64,000 bases of DNA, taken from positions 6,036,883 to 6,100,882 of the forward strand of contig OZ007512.1 of assembly GCA_963931865.1 (NCBI GenBank). The letters are read 5' to 3'. The stretch is from Axinella damicornis. Its lineage: Eukaryota > Porifera > Demospongiae > Axinellida > Axinellidae. The translations under genes were made by a program, and so were the position numbers. The notes below the pieces were generated by a model. The model had not been told where the DNA came from and did no database searches. It worked only from the letters and a program-made list of their open reading frames with translations. Of the stretch, positions 30,102 through 45,100 are shown piece by piece (position 1 is the stretch's first letter; every line of letters begins with the position of its first letter).

Positions 30102-33100
30102 CTGTAAGTAAACAGAGCATTGATGAGTATGTTAACAGTTACTAGTTCTGATGGACGTGTATTATACCAACGTACTTACATAGTGAAACTAATACCAAAC
30201 CTAGCCTCATTCCCAGGCAGCATCCACTAGTATACTGCAAGCGACAAACCCTGGGGTGAGAAGGCCTGGGAACGAGGCTATACCACAATCATTAATACCA
30301 AACTCCATCAATCAAACAACATTGCTACTAGCTAATTATTTCATCGTGGAGTTTCTGCAGCTATTCAAGAGCAGAGACAATTCAAGGGTGGCATTTACGT
30401 ATTATACTCAGCATGACAGGCGAATCATGTACAGTAAGCCAGTCGAGCATGCAATACCGTTATAATTGATACCCTTATTAATTCGTTGTAGTAACTAGCT
30501 AGCTAACAGCCTAGCCTAGCTACACTTCCAATGGATGGATTTTAATACGAAATATAGTGGAAACCAACACACGCACTGGTAGGTGTGGCATAACTCAAGT
30601 TTATAAGGGGTACAAGACAAAAGGGAACAAAAGGGGCCTCATGGAGAGCAGGCCTCCACTGGACAAAAGGCCTTACAAACTTAGAACAAAAGGCTTCTAT
30701 GCAATGATACAAAGACATATGAAATCTTTCTCTGAAAAGGGGCGTGTACGAATGCAATAAAGTGTACATTTCTGCATGCACTGTTATGGTTTTTGTACTC
30801 TAATCAATTCATACACGTAAATATTCTAATATTCATACAGCGGGTCGGTTTGAGTTTTATCATGGCTGATGGTGGCGACGGTGGAGCCGGAGGAGGCGAA
30901 CGGCCCTTGGGTTTCTTGTAGAAAGACACCAGCACAGCCATTTACGTTGTCCAGGTGTACTTCACACGTTCGACTGTCAGCTCTCAGGAAAGGCCTATGA
31001 AGATTCTGACCGCACCGTTTGATCGCCGTCCTGTACAGGCTCTTACACTGGTGGTGAAACTGTGAGCACTGCAATAATTTTTTGTTTTCCATTCGGCATC
31101 CCCTTTGCTCACTTCGACAGCTTGTGGAGGTCCAGGCATCTCGTGCCTCGGCCTTCTACCAGTACGTACCACGATTCCTCTATTTATTCATACACCCTAG
31201 CCTCGTTCCCAGTCCCACACCCAGCTTTTCGTCGCTTGCAGTATGTACTGCAAGCGACGAAAAGCTGGGCGATGGCCTGGGAATGAGGCTACATACACCC
31301 ACCATTTCCGGAAATATTATGTACTCTAATCAGCTAAAAAGTGTGCGAAAATTATACGGTAAAGGGTCTGTGCCATAGCTAATATCATTCAAGGCAGTAA
31401 AGTTTGTCTTTTGCTATCTGGCTACAGCTGTAACTAAACGGTATGCGGAAACAGATTCCTTTGATGAGGATCAATGAAAATGAACACAACTGTTTGCCAG
31501 CAGTAGTACACTCCAGACTGTTCTTGACTGCATGACCATCAGCTACCTATTTGCTTTCTACTTGGCTGTCACGAGGTTTGTACCACAATTCAAGACTAGC
31601 CTTGACTACTATTCAGGGGGTTCGATGGTACCCCCTTACATGAAATACATCTCAATCCAATATCTAGGCAGTAGAACTCCCAGGATCTAGTCTAGTGGTT
31701 AGGGATAAGCCTGGCTTACTATTCAAGCCAATAATAATATGAAGGTCTGAGAACCAGTGGCCTAACCCACAAACATTGAACTAGCCCCCCATAAACTTGA
31801 CAATACTGTTAAAAGATGCTTCAGGAGCTGCTGGAATTTCAAGAATTTCAAAATTTCGGTCATATGCTCATACCCACTGCATATTTTTATTCCATTTTTG
31901 TGCAATTCATGCAATTTCCAGTACTTGATTTTGGGTTAGGCCACTCTGGTTCTCAGCCCTTCAATTATTTACGAGGTAAAACGTTTTTACACACACACAC
32001 CATGGTTGTGGAGTTATCAGACTTTTGTGTTCATTAAGGCCGCCATATTCGGCTGTTTTCATTAATTTCACGCTTGCTTGGGCTTTCCGTTCCATCTGAC
32101 AGAATTGGTCTGGGCTGCGGCAGTTGCAAACAATACAGCAGTGGGAGTATGCATAATGCCGTAGGTTCAAGGCGGTGGCTGCAATCAGAGCCTATATACT
32201 GAAGTGTAGAAGAGGTCCCTGACCCTTCATTCGAAAACGTGAGTCTGGCCTTCAGCTTGCAGTTTCCGGGCTGTGTGAATATTGTGACTTGTTTACTCAG
32301 TGTGTGTTAATTGGGGCAGCCATCAGCTAGCCAGCTCAGTTCATCGGGTCTGAAGTGCCTGGCTGGTGAGAGCACAACCCTAGGATGTCGCTATCTTGGG
32401 AAGCAGTCCACTCGATAGCAAAGAGGAAAATAGCATGGGGCTGGTTTCATCTTTCATCTTCATCAATATGGCTGACAAACTCTTGCATTGCCTCCCTGAA
32501 GAGTGAACACATCCATCTCTCCCTGCCTCCTGACTGATAGTCATACGTCTTGTTTCTAAAGCCAACTGGTCCTGTAATTTAATACCGGTTAAAATTTTCA
32601 GTTAGCACACTACACTTTTATGGGTTTAGCCATCATACCCTTCTAAGCTCCTCATACAGATGCTCCCTTTCCGCTATATTAGTTTTAGACACCTCAATTG
32701 GTTCAGGAGATGTAGCACCCTTGTCCGACTGCTTCTCCTTCCTTCCTTTCTCAGCATCCTTGGGTTTTTCTGCCTCTGCTTTCTTCTCCTTTGCAAGCTC
32801 TTTTCGCGTTTTGTCAAGCTCTCTGAAGAGCTTATCCCTCTCTTTTGACAGTTCCCAGTTGGGAACTTCCAGTTCAGCAAGCTGAAACAAGATGCACACA
32901 ATAATCAATTAGGAATCTAGCTGCAAGCTCCTGTCCAATACACTTATACCTACACGTTACAAATTCACTAACAATAGCTGAAGTCAAACCTTTGAATGGT
33001 CATCTGTATCAGGGGGCTTTATCTTGGGCTTGCCAGATTTCACTTTCACCAATTCCATCCTTACTCTGTCCATCTCCTGAGTCAGGTCTTCATTGTGCTT

Positions 33101-36100
33101 TGTAAGCTCAGCAACCTGTGCAAGCAAGGAAGACAAGTCTCACACCACTATACATGAAACAATCTACACGAGTTGTCAGTCACCAACAATACTCATGCCC
33201 AACGCGGAGTCATCATAACATTACAACACAAAGCATATACTATCTAGTATCCGACGACTTAGTTTAGCATTCTTCCATTCCTCATTGACCCCAACATGCA
33301 CTTTCCATGCACTTAATCGCCAGTGTAGGTCAAGCATAAACTGCCGCTCAAATTCTATACACAGGAGCGGCAACACGGAGTCACACAAGCAACTACCTTA
33401 CTCCGATTGTTTTTACACTGCCATTATCAGATTCTTTCTCCATGCACTACATATGTATGTAACTACTTCCGCACATTCTCTGTGCAACGCAAGTTCTTGA
33501 TCCGTGCAATGCAAATAGAATGACCCATGCATGCCCTAAGCAGTCAAGTCAATAATATTGTATAAAGGCTTGGGCTTCCTAAATTTCTGAATCAGATCTG
33601 CATACTGGTATTAAGATTTTAACTTGTGTCTGTCTGTGTGTATGAGTGACGGAAGTGGGATGTTCATGGGGATGGACTAGACTATAGTGACGCGCGACCT
33701 TCGTTTATTTACTGAACCTCGAACTCTGCGAAGAATGTTCGAGAACTTTGGGTCCGGGCATGGGCTGGAATCCAGCAAGCGCAATTAGGGAGCAGCAGTC
33801 GAAGCAGACGTAATCGGGGGAGCAGCAGTTGAAGCGGACGCAATCAGGGAGTAGCAGCCGAAGTGGATGTGATCGGGAGCAGCAGCTGAAGCGGATGCAA
33901 GTGACGAGCAGCAGATGAAGCGGGCACAATCGGGGAGCAGCAGCTGGAAGCGGAGGCAAAGGGGGAGCAGCAGTTGAAGCGGATGCCGCAATCGGGCCCG
34001 GGAGCAGCAGCTGAAGCGGACGCAAGCGGCGAGCAGCAGCTGAAGCGGACGCAATCGGGGAGCAGCTCTGCAGTCTGCACAGAGAGCTGTCCGGCGCCAG
34101 ATTATGCACGTAGGCGAACGAGGGGGAAGAGCGAAGCGAGCTCATAGTATACATATATATATATAAATCAGTCTCCATCACATTTCACAGAATAACTGGT
34201 CACACAGGATTCTGAGTAAGCGTTAGACAACCTGGTCTTTCAGTGATGCCACCTGCTTCTTGTACTTCTTGTTGCGGTCTTCCAACTCAGCAAGCTGGAA
34301 CAACAAACAATAGTGTACACAAGTGATCACACAAAGGTTCTTCAATTCCAGCCAGAATTCACTTAGCTAGTTAGCTTCGACAACAGTACCATAGTACCAC
34401 AGATTAAATTTTATTACTGCACGACTGCAGTTTCGGCCTAAACAGGCCTCATCAGGTACACATACAGCATGCATACAGAGCTACTTATATACGACTTAGT
34501 GATCTAAAGCTCAACGATAGATACCATCAGGTTTCTATCCTCTACAGTACACCTATTCATGTTTGAAAACTCATTGGTTCACTATAGCCACACCCAACTC
34601 AAGCTTGTGGGGAGAGTTGTACTTAGGCACAGTGGTGCAGCTATTTTTGTGTACATAGAAGCATTTGCTTGGTTAGAGTGTCCCTTGAAAGCACCGTTCT
34701 ACAAGTCCACTATTATTACTCTATACCTTACCACTTTATTGCGTTGTTCCTGCATCCGAAGTTGTTCGGTCTCCAACCTTTCGGCCTCCTCTGCATGTTG
34801 TCTTGCAAGGTAAGCTATTTTCTTATGTGCCTGTTCTCGATCATGGCGCTCTGATTCGAAATCCTCCTTATAGAGTTGAGCCTAATTGAAGATACACAGA
34901 ATGATAAGACTGCAGGCAGAGGTTCAATTAGCCCTCACATACAGGATTGTATGCTGAGGCGGAAGAACCTTCTTTGGAACAGTACCGGTTTCTATAGATT
35001 GTGTGCAAACTACGAATAAATCAATATATTAAGATTTTAATGTGCGTGTGTGTGTGACGGAAGTGGGATGTTCGTGTGACCTTCGTACTTCAATTTACTG
35101 AACCTCCACAAATAATGTTCGAGAACATGATTAGGCATGGGCTCGAATCTTCCAGAACAGATGAGGCTACGCGTTAAGCGGATGCAATCGGGGAGCAGTA
35201 GTCGAAGCGGACGCAATCGGGGAGCAGCAGCCGAAGCAGACGCAAGCTAGCGGCGAGCAGCAGCTGAAGCGGACGGAAACGGGGAACAGCAGTCATGAAG
35301 CGGATCGATGCAATCGGGGAGCAGCAGCTCTGCACAGAGAGCTGTCTGGCGCCGGATTACTCACGTAGGCGAACGAGGGGGAAGTAGCTGAGCGAGCGAA
35401 GCGAGCGAAGCTACTTGTATTAATTATTCAGCTAAAAATCACACTCTGTTGTCCAATGCATGGTACTCAGTCTTAGTGGTGGATGCCTGATCTGAAAACC
35501 ATGCACGAACAGCCGAAGGGAAGGTGAGCTCTGTCATTTCAATGCGAGCCATGCTGGGGACACTGACGCTATCAGTTGCCAAAACTCCCCAGACAGGTAA
35601 TTTGATGTGCCTTAAAAGAATGACCTCAATAATAAGTTATATCGGCAATTCAGATACTACAGTACATGAGTGTGTTGTAGTGCTAAACTAATATTATGCT
35701 ATACCGGGTGTTCAACTCAAAATGTATAGGGAGCACCACGCTCTGACATTTCCTTGACATCACACTATAATGTGCACAGTGCGCACCTTGACACATCACA
35801 TCACTCTGGGCAATCTCAGTAGTCAGCTTCCGCATAAGTTCAACGTCAATTGGTCTTCCATCTCACTAAACACCCTATCTCATCAGCTTACTCAAGTTGA
35901 CCTTGCTTACTGCCTTCTTCCTGGCCTTGCTGTGAAATTTGTCCATTACGAGCTAGGTGGTTTGATGTTTGTACATATAGTGAAGACAGCTCAATTGAGG
36001 ACCTTTAATGATTGCATAGCGCCATACGGAAGTTACAACTCAATCTGGCTTTTATTTTAATGTCATTATGTGTAATAATTATGGGAAGCCGAACATTCCT

Positions 36101-39100
36101 TCATTGCTCCACCGGGAGAGGGGTGGGTAGGTTAGATCCACGGAAACAGCACTACTTCAGTTTCAGCGGCAAACTCTTCCATTTACGCTTGGCCATCTTT
36201 TTTACAATATAGCGTAAACCACCAATTATCGGCATGACTTTATTATCGGCACCCGACATACCAATTATTGGCGCTTAGTAAAGGGAGAGTACACGGCGAA
36301 AATACGGATTCCGTTCGCCCTACGTCATCGTCACGCAAGCTGTTTACAAGACTAAAGCTTTGCAGATGGTTTAAAACGTTATAACTGGGTGTTATTTACT
36401 GTCCTTTTAGCCATTTTATGTTGTAGGGCTGTTCATGTCTAATCAAAAGAAGGGTAGGGGGAGACCACGACCTTGGATCCTCTCCTGCGACTGGTTCAGA
36501 CTTTTGAGGACGACTAGTATGACTGTGCTGGATCAGAATGGGGGAGTGCGTGTGCAAGAGATGGCTCCACGAATGTGCCAAGTACTGGATGTGGAAGAAA
36601 GAGAATTGTTTTGCTTTTACTGTGTAGTGTGATGAACGAATTTTATTCAAAAATTCATATATTGAAGGGGTTGCATGCTTTGGTGTTTTTTTTTCACTGG
36701 GTGATAGATAGAATGGTCATGAACCTGGGGGATTTGTGGTGGATTTTTGTGGCCTTCAAGGAATGGAGGTGAGTCGATGCCATCAGCATGTGCCGATAAT
36801 TGACACAGGATTATCTATGGGAGTACTAGGCAGTGACGATAATACGTACAGGGTGCCGATAATTGATTTGCGTGAGGTTGCATTCGCTAGTGCACCACTA
36901 TAAGCCGGAAATACGTAACAGCTTTAAAGGTGGTAGGGCTTATAGAGGGCGTGACGGTCTATAGGTCAGTGCAAGTTTGGTGTCCTGGAACCGTTCCTGG
37001 ACGATGCTGCAAATCATGCAAATTCAGGTGACGATAATTGGTTGTTTACTCTACATACTGACTACACATGGCCTACTATACATGAGGCCTAACTTGCTCA
37101 TGTGAGCAAGAAATACTCTTGCATCTCTAAATTAACTTGTACACTCTCCACTCAGTCGTTCATTCGCGTACGTAGAATGCATCAAGATAATATCACACAG
37201 GTGTAGTGATATAGATGGCAGGGCTTTTACACCTCCAGTCTCACAGCATGCATAAAAATGGAGGGAGAAGGCGGCCTGGTGAATCATCTTACCACGTGAA
37301 CCGAGGCACCGATGATGTTATAATAGTATTGGCTTATTCACAATCTTATCCACAGCTACAAAGAAGTAAGACTACCAACACAAGTTTCAGGGAAGAGCCT
37401 GCCTCTAAAACATATCCAGGTTCACATAACCACTGAGGGATGGCTGTGATACAAGTGGTGCAAACCCCAAATAGTGCTTATTATTGTTCACTGCATGAGA
37501 TGATTAAATCACTGGATTTGTCACTCAGTGGCCCTTTGCAGCCGTGATTCAGCCTGGGTAGCTATACACTGTATACACTCGGTGTAGTGGCATCTTCTTA
37601 GCTCTCATATCACTGTAAAAAGTAATCGGTTGTTTTAACCACAGAGTGGTTACCTTGAATTGGTTGCAGAGAACCCTGGAGACAGTGGTTATGGGAAGTT
37701 TACTCATGCAAGTTGGGCTTATAGAGTTATAATTGCATAAGACAACCTGTGAAGGCAAAACTGGCCCAGATCATCTTACTGCTGATCTTGGAACATCTGC
37801 AAGCTCACTACAACTGGTTGTCATGGAAATTTTTCATGCCCTGATGGCAGCATGTCCCTCACAGATGTTTAGTGGTTACGATCACACAACTGTGGTTGTA
37901 GATAATCTGGACCATCATCCTCTCAAGTTCCCTAATGCAATTAGTCTCTGAACCCCTTCTAACCACCAGCTCCAGCTTGTCTGCAACCAGGGTAACCACT
38001 CTGGGTTGAAACAACTGATTTGTTTTTGCTGCACACACGGAATGCATGATCAGACTCATACACCTAAACGACATAATTATGCAGTCTGTGCCATGGATCA
38101 CATGGTAAGACTTCTTAGGCCTTCTACCTCCATTTTTACATACCGTGAGTGAAGGCGGAATTAGGCTGGGTCACTAGCTACAGAGAAACCTGTCAGTGAT
38201 GACATGCACTCATGTGACAAAAGTTACCACAAATTCACCCCGCTTATCCGTACTGTTGGCTACAGAAGCCTGGGTTGCCTGGGAACAAGGCTAGGAAGGT
38301 TTGGCTAAACTAAACCAAAAGATTAAACTCTCTACTAGTAGCTACTGAAGTTAAGTCCTATCTTATAGCTAGTGAGAAAATATAGCCTCGTTCCCAGGCC
38401 ACACGGAGTAGGGAAAAGTGGCTTGGTCTTGAAATGTCACATCGACGCCACATGTATACGGATACCTCAGTCTTGGAAATCTGTACTTGATTCTGCAGAG
38501 CTTCCTTCTCCTGTTCCAGCCTCCTGGCTATTGGGCCCTCGACACATTAACTAGTGTGATATTCTCATTATTGAACCTATTCATCTTCTTCATCTGTTCA
38601 GAGAGCTGCATATTCTCTGTCTCTAGTTTCTGACACTTCTGATAGGTCATTCTGCTGTCTTCTGCCACCCATTGAGCCCATTCCTCTTTCTGGGTCATTT
38701 TGTCCAGTCGAACCTGCAATCGGTTGAATACATAAAGACATGTCCAGCTATTACTTTAGCTACGTACTAATTTTGGTATGACTGCCTTAGTAAGGAAGAC
38801 AAATTAATAGCCTCGTTCCCAGGCAGCGTCCGGCCTGGGAACGAGGCTAACAAAATAATGGCTGATATCAGATATACCGTAGTGTACGTATCAAGCGCCC
38901 ACCACGTATCAAGCGCCCACCCCCCTCTTTACGCGAAAGTTACTGCACAGGGTCCAAAAGCAGTGTAGTAAGGGCCCACCCATCACAATAGTTTTCAGCA
39001 GCATTTCTTAACCTCTGGGCGAGGTTGTGCATTCAAAAAGGCCGTTTTACAGTGAACTACAGCGTGCTTAAAGACGCATGATCAATTTCTTAGTGTGAAA

Positions 39101-42100
39101 AATGGACTTATATATTCATAGCCGGTCATTGATATTCACAGCTTACCGCACTGCTTGTTGTTTATACAGTGCTGAATGGGTGGGCGGATACTACATGCCT
39201 AAGTAGTCTGAGTACGCATCTAGCGCCCACCCCCCTGTCCAGCGGCATTCTATTGTCCCCAAACCCTGGGCGCTTAATACGTACTCTACTCTACGGTATG
39301 TGACCATCTCTGGGAAAATCATCCATCTGGGATGAACATTGAATATAGATTATGCAAGTTTAATCTTCGTGCTTGTACTTCGATTACATGCTTTACTTCT
39401 AGCGATTAAATGCATGGGACTTCCCACCTTAGTACACAATATACGTGCATGCTCTGAAGTGTTTTCAGAAGCCCTACACATTTCAGATTTACGCACTATT
39501 TAAATGCCCCGTATGATCGAAACAGTATATAGGCATATGTATTGACCACATTTAGATGACCATAACCCTGGAATTGTAAGTCCAAATTGAAAGAGACTGA
39601 TGTGATCAACAAGGAATGGAGCGCTCTGGTGGTGCAACTTTTCACAAAGGTACCAGATGAGTTGGTTTTCCCAGAGAGGTTCACATATTCCGAATTAAGA
39701 CCATGTGGAATGGAACAAAAGGCAGGCCCATATATGTACGTACTATAGGTACTAGGATAATTTCTGCATCACTATGAAGGTTCCCCATTAGTCAGACTAG
39801 GCTTGTATCTAGTTTATGACGTGGTTTCCTATTTCCTTTTCAACAGTAGTGATGTGCCCTGACTAACCTTCAATTTTTGGGCACATGCTTCTAATTCTTC
39901 ATTTCTAGCATCAACGGCATCCATTGACTTCTCCAAGGACTTCTTGTCTCGCTGTAACACCCCCACATCCATTGACAACTTCCTGTTCTCTCCCTATAAT
40001 TACCAAAAGATCATGAAGTAAAGATTGATCCCACGAGCAGCATCATAATCCACACACTGCATGCACATCAAACTGAGTTTTTAAGGAAAGTGATTTTGCG
40101 ACTCTATACCAAGTGGAGAAAATATGTCTCAGACCACATCAGAGAGGCATGGCTGGTGGAAGCATAATTACCATGAAGAACTCTGTCGCAACAGCATGCA
40201 CCTTCCACAGAGGTCGAAATAAGGATTACATGTTGAGCGGTCAAAATGTCCTAGCACTTTAGATTTTGATTGGACATTTACAAAATATGAAATATGTTAG
40301 GTCATGCCCGCGCCCGTCACCAAAAAGAAATCACAAGAGCATCAATGTGTATTCTCCAAGCTAGATTCAAATCCATGTTGGTTGTGTGTATATGTGTATT
40401 GGAAAAAAAAGAATTTGGTTGACTAGAACTCATGCATAAAGAAAGAGAGAAAAAGAAATTGGCAGATTCGAACCAGGTACAGTCATTATGGGTCATGCAC
40501 TTAGATGATTGTATTCATGCATGTTGTTCGGTGACGCCTACCGAACAAGTGCATTAGTGTGTGGTCATTTTAGCTAAATGCACGGAAATTGACCGATGAC
40601 CGCATGTTATTTCGACCTCAGCTTCCATATACCTGAGAAACGATGGTAAGCTTTAGCCTCATTCCAATGCTCCTCCCAAGCAATCATTCCGACTAATAAC
40701 CTTTGATTTACACTTCAAAAGTTGGGTATGGTCAGCTTAATGTACACACACACACCTCAAGCTTGTCCACCATGCTTCTCCACACTGCATCAGTCTCTTC
40801 GGCTACCTGTTAACAATTGTGAAATAAATTGACATTCACTGTACTGAACTAAACAGTTGTTTTTATGCCCTCTAATGTGACTTGCACCACAGTGTGTGGG
40901 CATTTGAAAGGCACTGCTACAGTGGACAAATCCCATGTATACTAAGCGTTGCCTTTGAAGCCCAATATACCCTACCGTATATCAAATTGAATATACCCTG
41001 AGCATTGCTAGGCAGCTGTCAGTTGACACTGATTGTTACAAGTCAGCTTTACCATGGCTTCGCTAGGGTGTATGAGATTTGCAAAATGTTTGGAGGGAAA
41101 TAGAGAAAGTTATCAATTATCGGACACCATCTATATTCGGACGCGCTAGCGCGGAAGTTGTGCAATTGCGGAAGTGGGCGTGACCTTCCGTCGATAGTGC
41201 ACATCCCTCTCACTGTGCGTTGCAAGTTTGGTGTTGCTCTCTTGTTTGGCTCTGGAGTTATAATCTGTCAAAGACAAAACTCTGAAACAGCTATTATCGG
41301 ACAATTGTATGCATTATCGGACGCCGCTCTTCGTTGCTTCCTCTGAACCAGTTTTCGGCAGGATTTCTGCAACGTGGTGGAGCCCCAAGACCCTTCTGCT
41401 GCACACTTGATTTTTGGTGTTGTAGCTGCCTCAGGCGCTGAGAGGTGTCATTGGAATTTTGACCAAGTCTCGCCCTCTTTGATCGGACAGTGGATTTTGC
41501 CGTGTTTTAGTATGGACGCTGCCAACACCGCTTTGGGGCCATGATGCGGACATCACTGGAATGTGCAGCTTCTCAGCAACACAACGGTACAAGTCCGGTG
41601 TTCATACGTCGTATAGTTTTTAGAGCTGTTTTTCGTCTTTCCATCCAGTATTACTTGCTACATACTAGTCTATCGAACATGATGCTGATGTATACAAGTA
41701 ATACTGGATGGAAAGACGAAAAACAGCTCTATCTCGAAAACTAAACAATGTATGAACACCGGACTTGTACCGTTGTGTTGCTGAGAAGCTGCACATTCCA
41801 GTGATGTCCACATCGAGGCCCCAAAGAGGTGTTGGTGGCGTCCATACTAAAACACGGCAAAATCCACTGTCCGGTCAAAGAGGGCGAAACTTGGTCAACA
41901 TTCCAATGACACCTCTCAGCGCCTGAGGCAGCTACAACACCAAAAATCAGGTGTGCAGCAGAAGGGTCTTGGGGCTCCACCACGTTGCAGAAATCCCGCC
42001 GAAAACTGGTTCAGAGGAAGCAACGAAGAGCGGCGTCCGATAATGCATACAATTGTCCGATTATAGCTGTTTCAGAGTTTTATCTTTGACAGATTATAAC

Positions 42101-45100
42101 TCCAGAGCCAAACAAGAGAGCAACACCAAACTTGCAACGCACGGTGAGATGGATGTGCACTATCGACGGAAGGTCACGCCCACTTCCGCAATTGCACAAC
42201 TTCCGCGCTAGCGCATCCGAATATGGGTGGTGTCCGATAATTGATAACTTTCTCTATAAGGCAATTAGGAGTGACATACATTAACCGTGCATGTGGCAAT
42301 TGCGCAAACAAATGGAATCACAAAAACATTTGAACAGCATCCATAGGCCATGCAGTCAGTACAGAAACATCAACACCGTATTCAAATTGAATGTTGTACA
42401 GTACACATACACACAGTTAACTAGTTACGGTCGTAGTCCTGGAGCTTGCTGCTCTTGCCCTTGGTGAATGCAATACAGATTGGGCCGCGACTTGTTTTCG
42501 GAAATGGAGGAGTGCCAGGAATATAAACCAAGCACTGGTGCTCAGAAGATCTTGAGAATCCTGTCGTCGGCAAGTTGAATAACTCGATATTGCACTGTTG
42601 CAGAGGTTCGAGACAAGGGGAAAGCCTTACTTCCCGAGGCCTACATGTTGTCAAGAATCCTAGCGGCAGTAGCGCTGTGATGTCGGAGACGTCTTTCAGA
42701 AATTCGTGGCACCTGCGATACTGTTTCTCGGGAACTCTGTCCAAAACGAATAGGAGTGGAGATTTTTGACGCTCCGGTTATCACACCAGAAGAGCAGGAT
42801 AAGCTGTGGCTGTCCAGCGTGTTGTCGCTTACTAGTTTTGGGTATTTGGCAGAATCAGGAGCACATCAAGCAGGCGGAATATACCCTTTCGATGTCACAG
42901 TCATCTGAGCATCACTTACTGTGCCTACAAACGCTTTCGGATGCCAAATCTTGCGTTGGAGGGGTTTAAAATCGGAATCTGTCTCGGTCATCTCTCCGGC
43001 GCCGGCTAGCTAGCTTTTGTCAACTGAACTACTGAAAACGCGCGCCGTCCAGTCATCTCAATCACAACGCGAGGGACAGCTGGTGATAGAGGATCCTGTC
43101 AATCGAGGACACTGTCAACGGCCGGATGCAGTCACGCAGGTACATGTACAGCTACGAAGAGCCGTACAGTGTACTTAAACGACGGCACCTAGCTACGTGT
43201 TGCACAGCGCGATTATGGGTTGAAAATTTCGTGGGTGGAAATTTTCGTGACTTGTCGATGAGTCACGAAAATAACAAAATTTGGCACCCCACGAAAATAA
43301 CCCGCTATACGGTATGATGCAGTTTAATGTATTCCCTCGGGCTTCACCCTCGTGAATACATAAAGTGCACTCAGGGTACAAATCCCATATACCCATGGTA
43401 CAACTATTACTTATTGGGCGAGCGTAAGTGAGCCCCACACTAGTCGTAGTCGCGGCTCGAGCTGTTGTCGATATGTCTCCAATACCGTAAATCTGGCGCA
43501 TGCAATATAACGTACGAAACTTTGCACTCATTTCAGGACGTTTTACCGTAAATCTCTGCCGTGTCTGGTACTGAGACTAAGGACAATGGCGACAACAAGG
43601 ACGCAGACCGCCGCTCGTGACCTACCTACGTACGTATTCATTGCCTAGAGGCTTAGAGCGAACAGTCTACCTCTGTACCTCTTCACTGAATCAGTGGCAA
43701 CAGCAAAGACGAACACTGCTACTGGACCTACCTATGCATCAAACTCCATGAACTCTGAGCTGTAGCCAGCTACGTATACAAACAGGTCTGCAGGTCCTAC
43801 AGAACACATGGTGTCCTGGACCAGCTGCTTCAGCTAGCCTGACTCGTAGTTCCTGTAGTGTGTTGCCAGCTTTGTTAGTCTAGCCAAGAATTTGTGCCAT
43901 TACTCAGCCGAGTATCACGGATGCCTCTGCCACTGATCGGTGAGTGTCTACACCATACGTAGTATCTATTTCTACACAGCGTACTCAGCCAAGCGGGATG
44001 TAGGACCTGTTACACCCCTTGGAAAAGGACAGTGCTTTTCGTTACACTTCGGAAGTGCCTCAGGCTCCTCCTATGGTGTCTATATGTGTTGGCTTGCCTG
44101 TGAAGACAAAGTTACATTGCCCCTTGACCTCCACGTGGGACCTCAGCGAGCGTTTGATGGCAGTGAATGTGACATTGTGAGCGGTGATATTGCTAGTGAC
44201 TCCAGCGACGTAGAAGTGCTAGGAGGGCTCTGATACATGCGCTCTCGCTGCTGCTTGTGCTTGATATAAAGGTGGGCACTCTTTGGGTGGAAAACACTTG
44301 ACACTGACCATCACCCGTCTAGACGGGGAAAAAGCTTCACTGCCAGAAATGGAGGCCCTACAAGGCGAGAGGTCTATTTTCTCAGCCCATTTGTGCAGAG
44401 GAGAGAAATGGCCGGTTCAGCTCCCAACCAAGGGCCACAAGCAGCCATGTTACCTTGGCCAATTGCCTAAACCCACCCACCTTCCCCTTGTCCCACCCTT
44501 TCTGATGGTGAAGAGCCTAAGTCTCAAAGACACAACATCAAAGTCTCATGCCGTCTGTAGACGGCTTTATCGGTTAAAGTGTTGAGTCTTCTCCGCTGAT
44601 CTCGACGTCTTGGACTGGTACCAACACAATGAAGTGTCAAGAGCAATTCTGTCTAGGTAGACTTTGCCTGTGGCTTTAAGCACTTCAAGTATCAGTTGAG
44701 TTCACGTGTTCTGTGCATTCTGCGCACAAGGCACGATACAGGTACGTACGCATTCCTAGTAGATAATATATAAACTTTGTTTACAGGTAACACTATAGTG
44801 ACAAGCAAGGTACACTTTATTGACAAGCATTTAAGTAGTGAGTAGCCTCTTAGTGACAAGTAGCCTAATAGTGACAAGCATTTAAGTAGCCTCTCACTTG
44901 TAATGGGCACTTTGGTAACAAGCAACAGGGATTATTACCATGACCTCCGGACCACTCTTGAGCTGCATGGGATAGTATTTTAGCTTGCATAGCTTTCTCC
45001 AAGTAGTCCAGTCCCATGAACAATGAATCCTAAAGCTATTACCTTGCTCTCACCTAGTAGGACAGTTATGTGACGTCATAATATTTAATGCTATAAATAC

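Noticed and set aside
44283..44585. 100-codon plus-strand frame in kinase intron 1
   Set aside because: No recognisable domain and no splice partner. Left as unexplained sequence.
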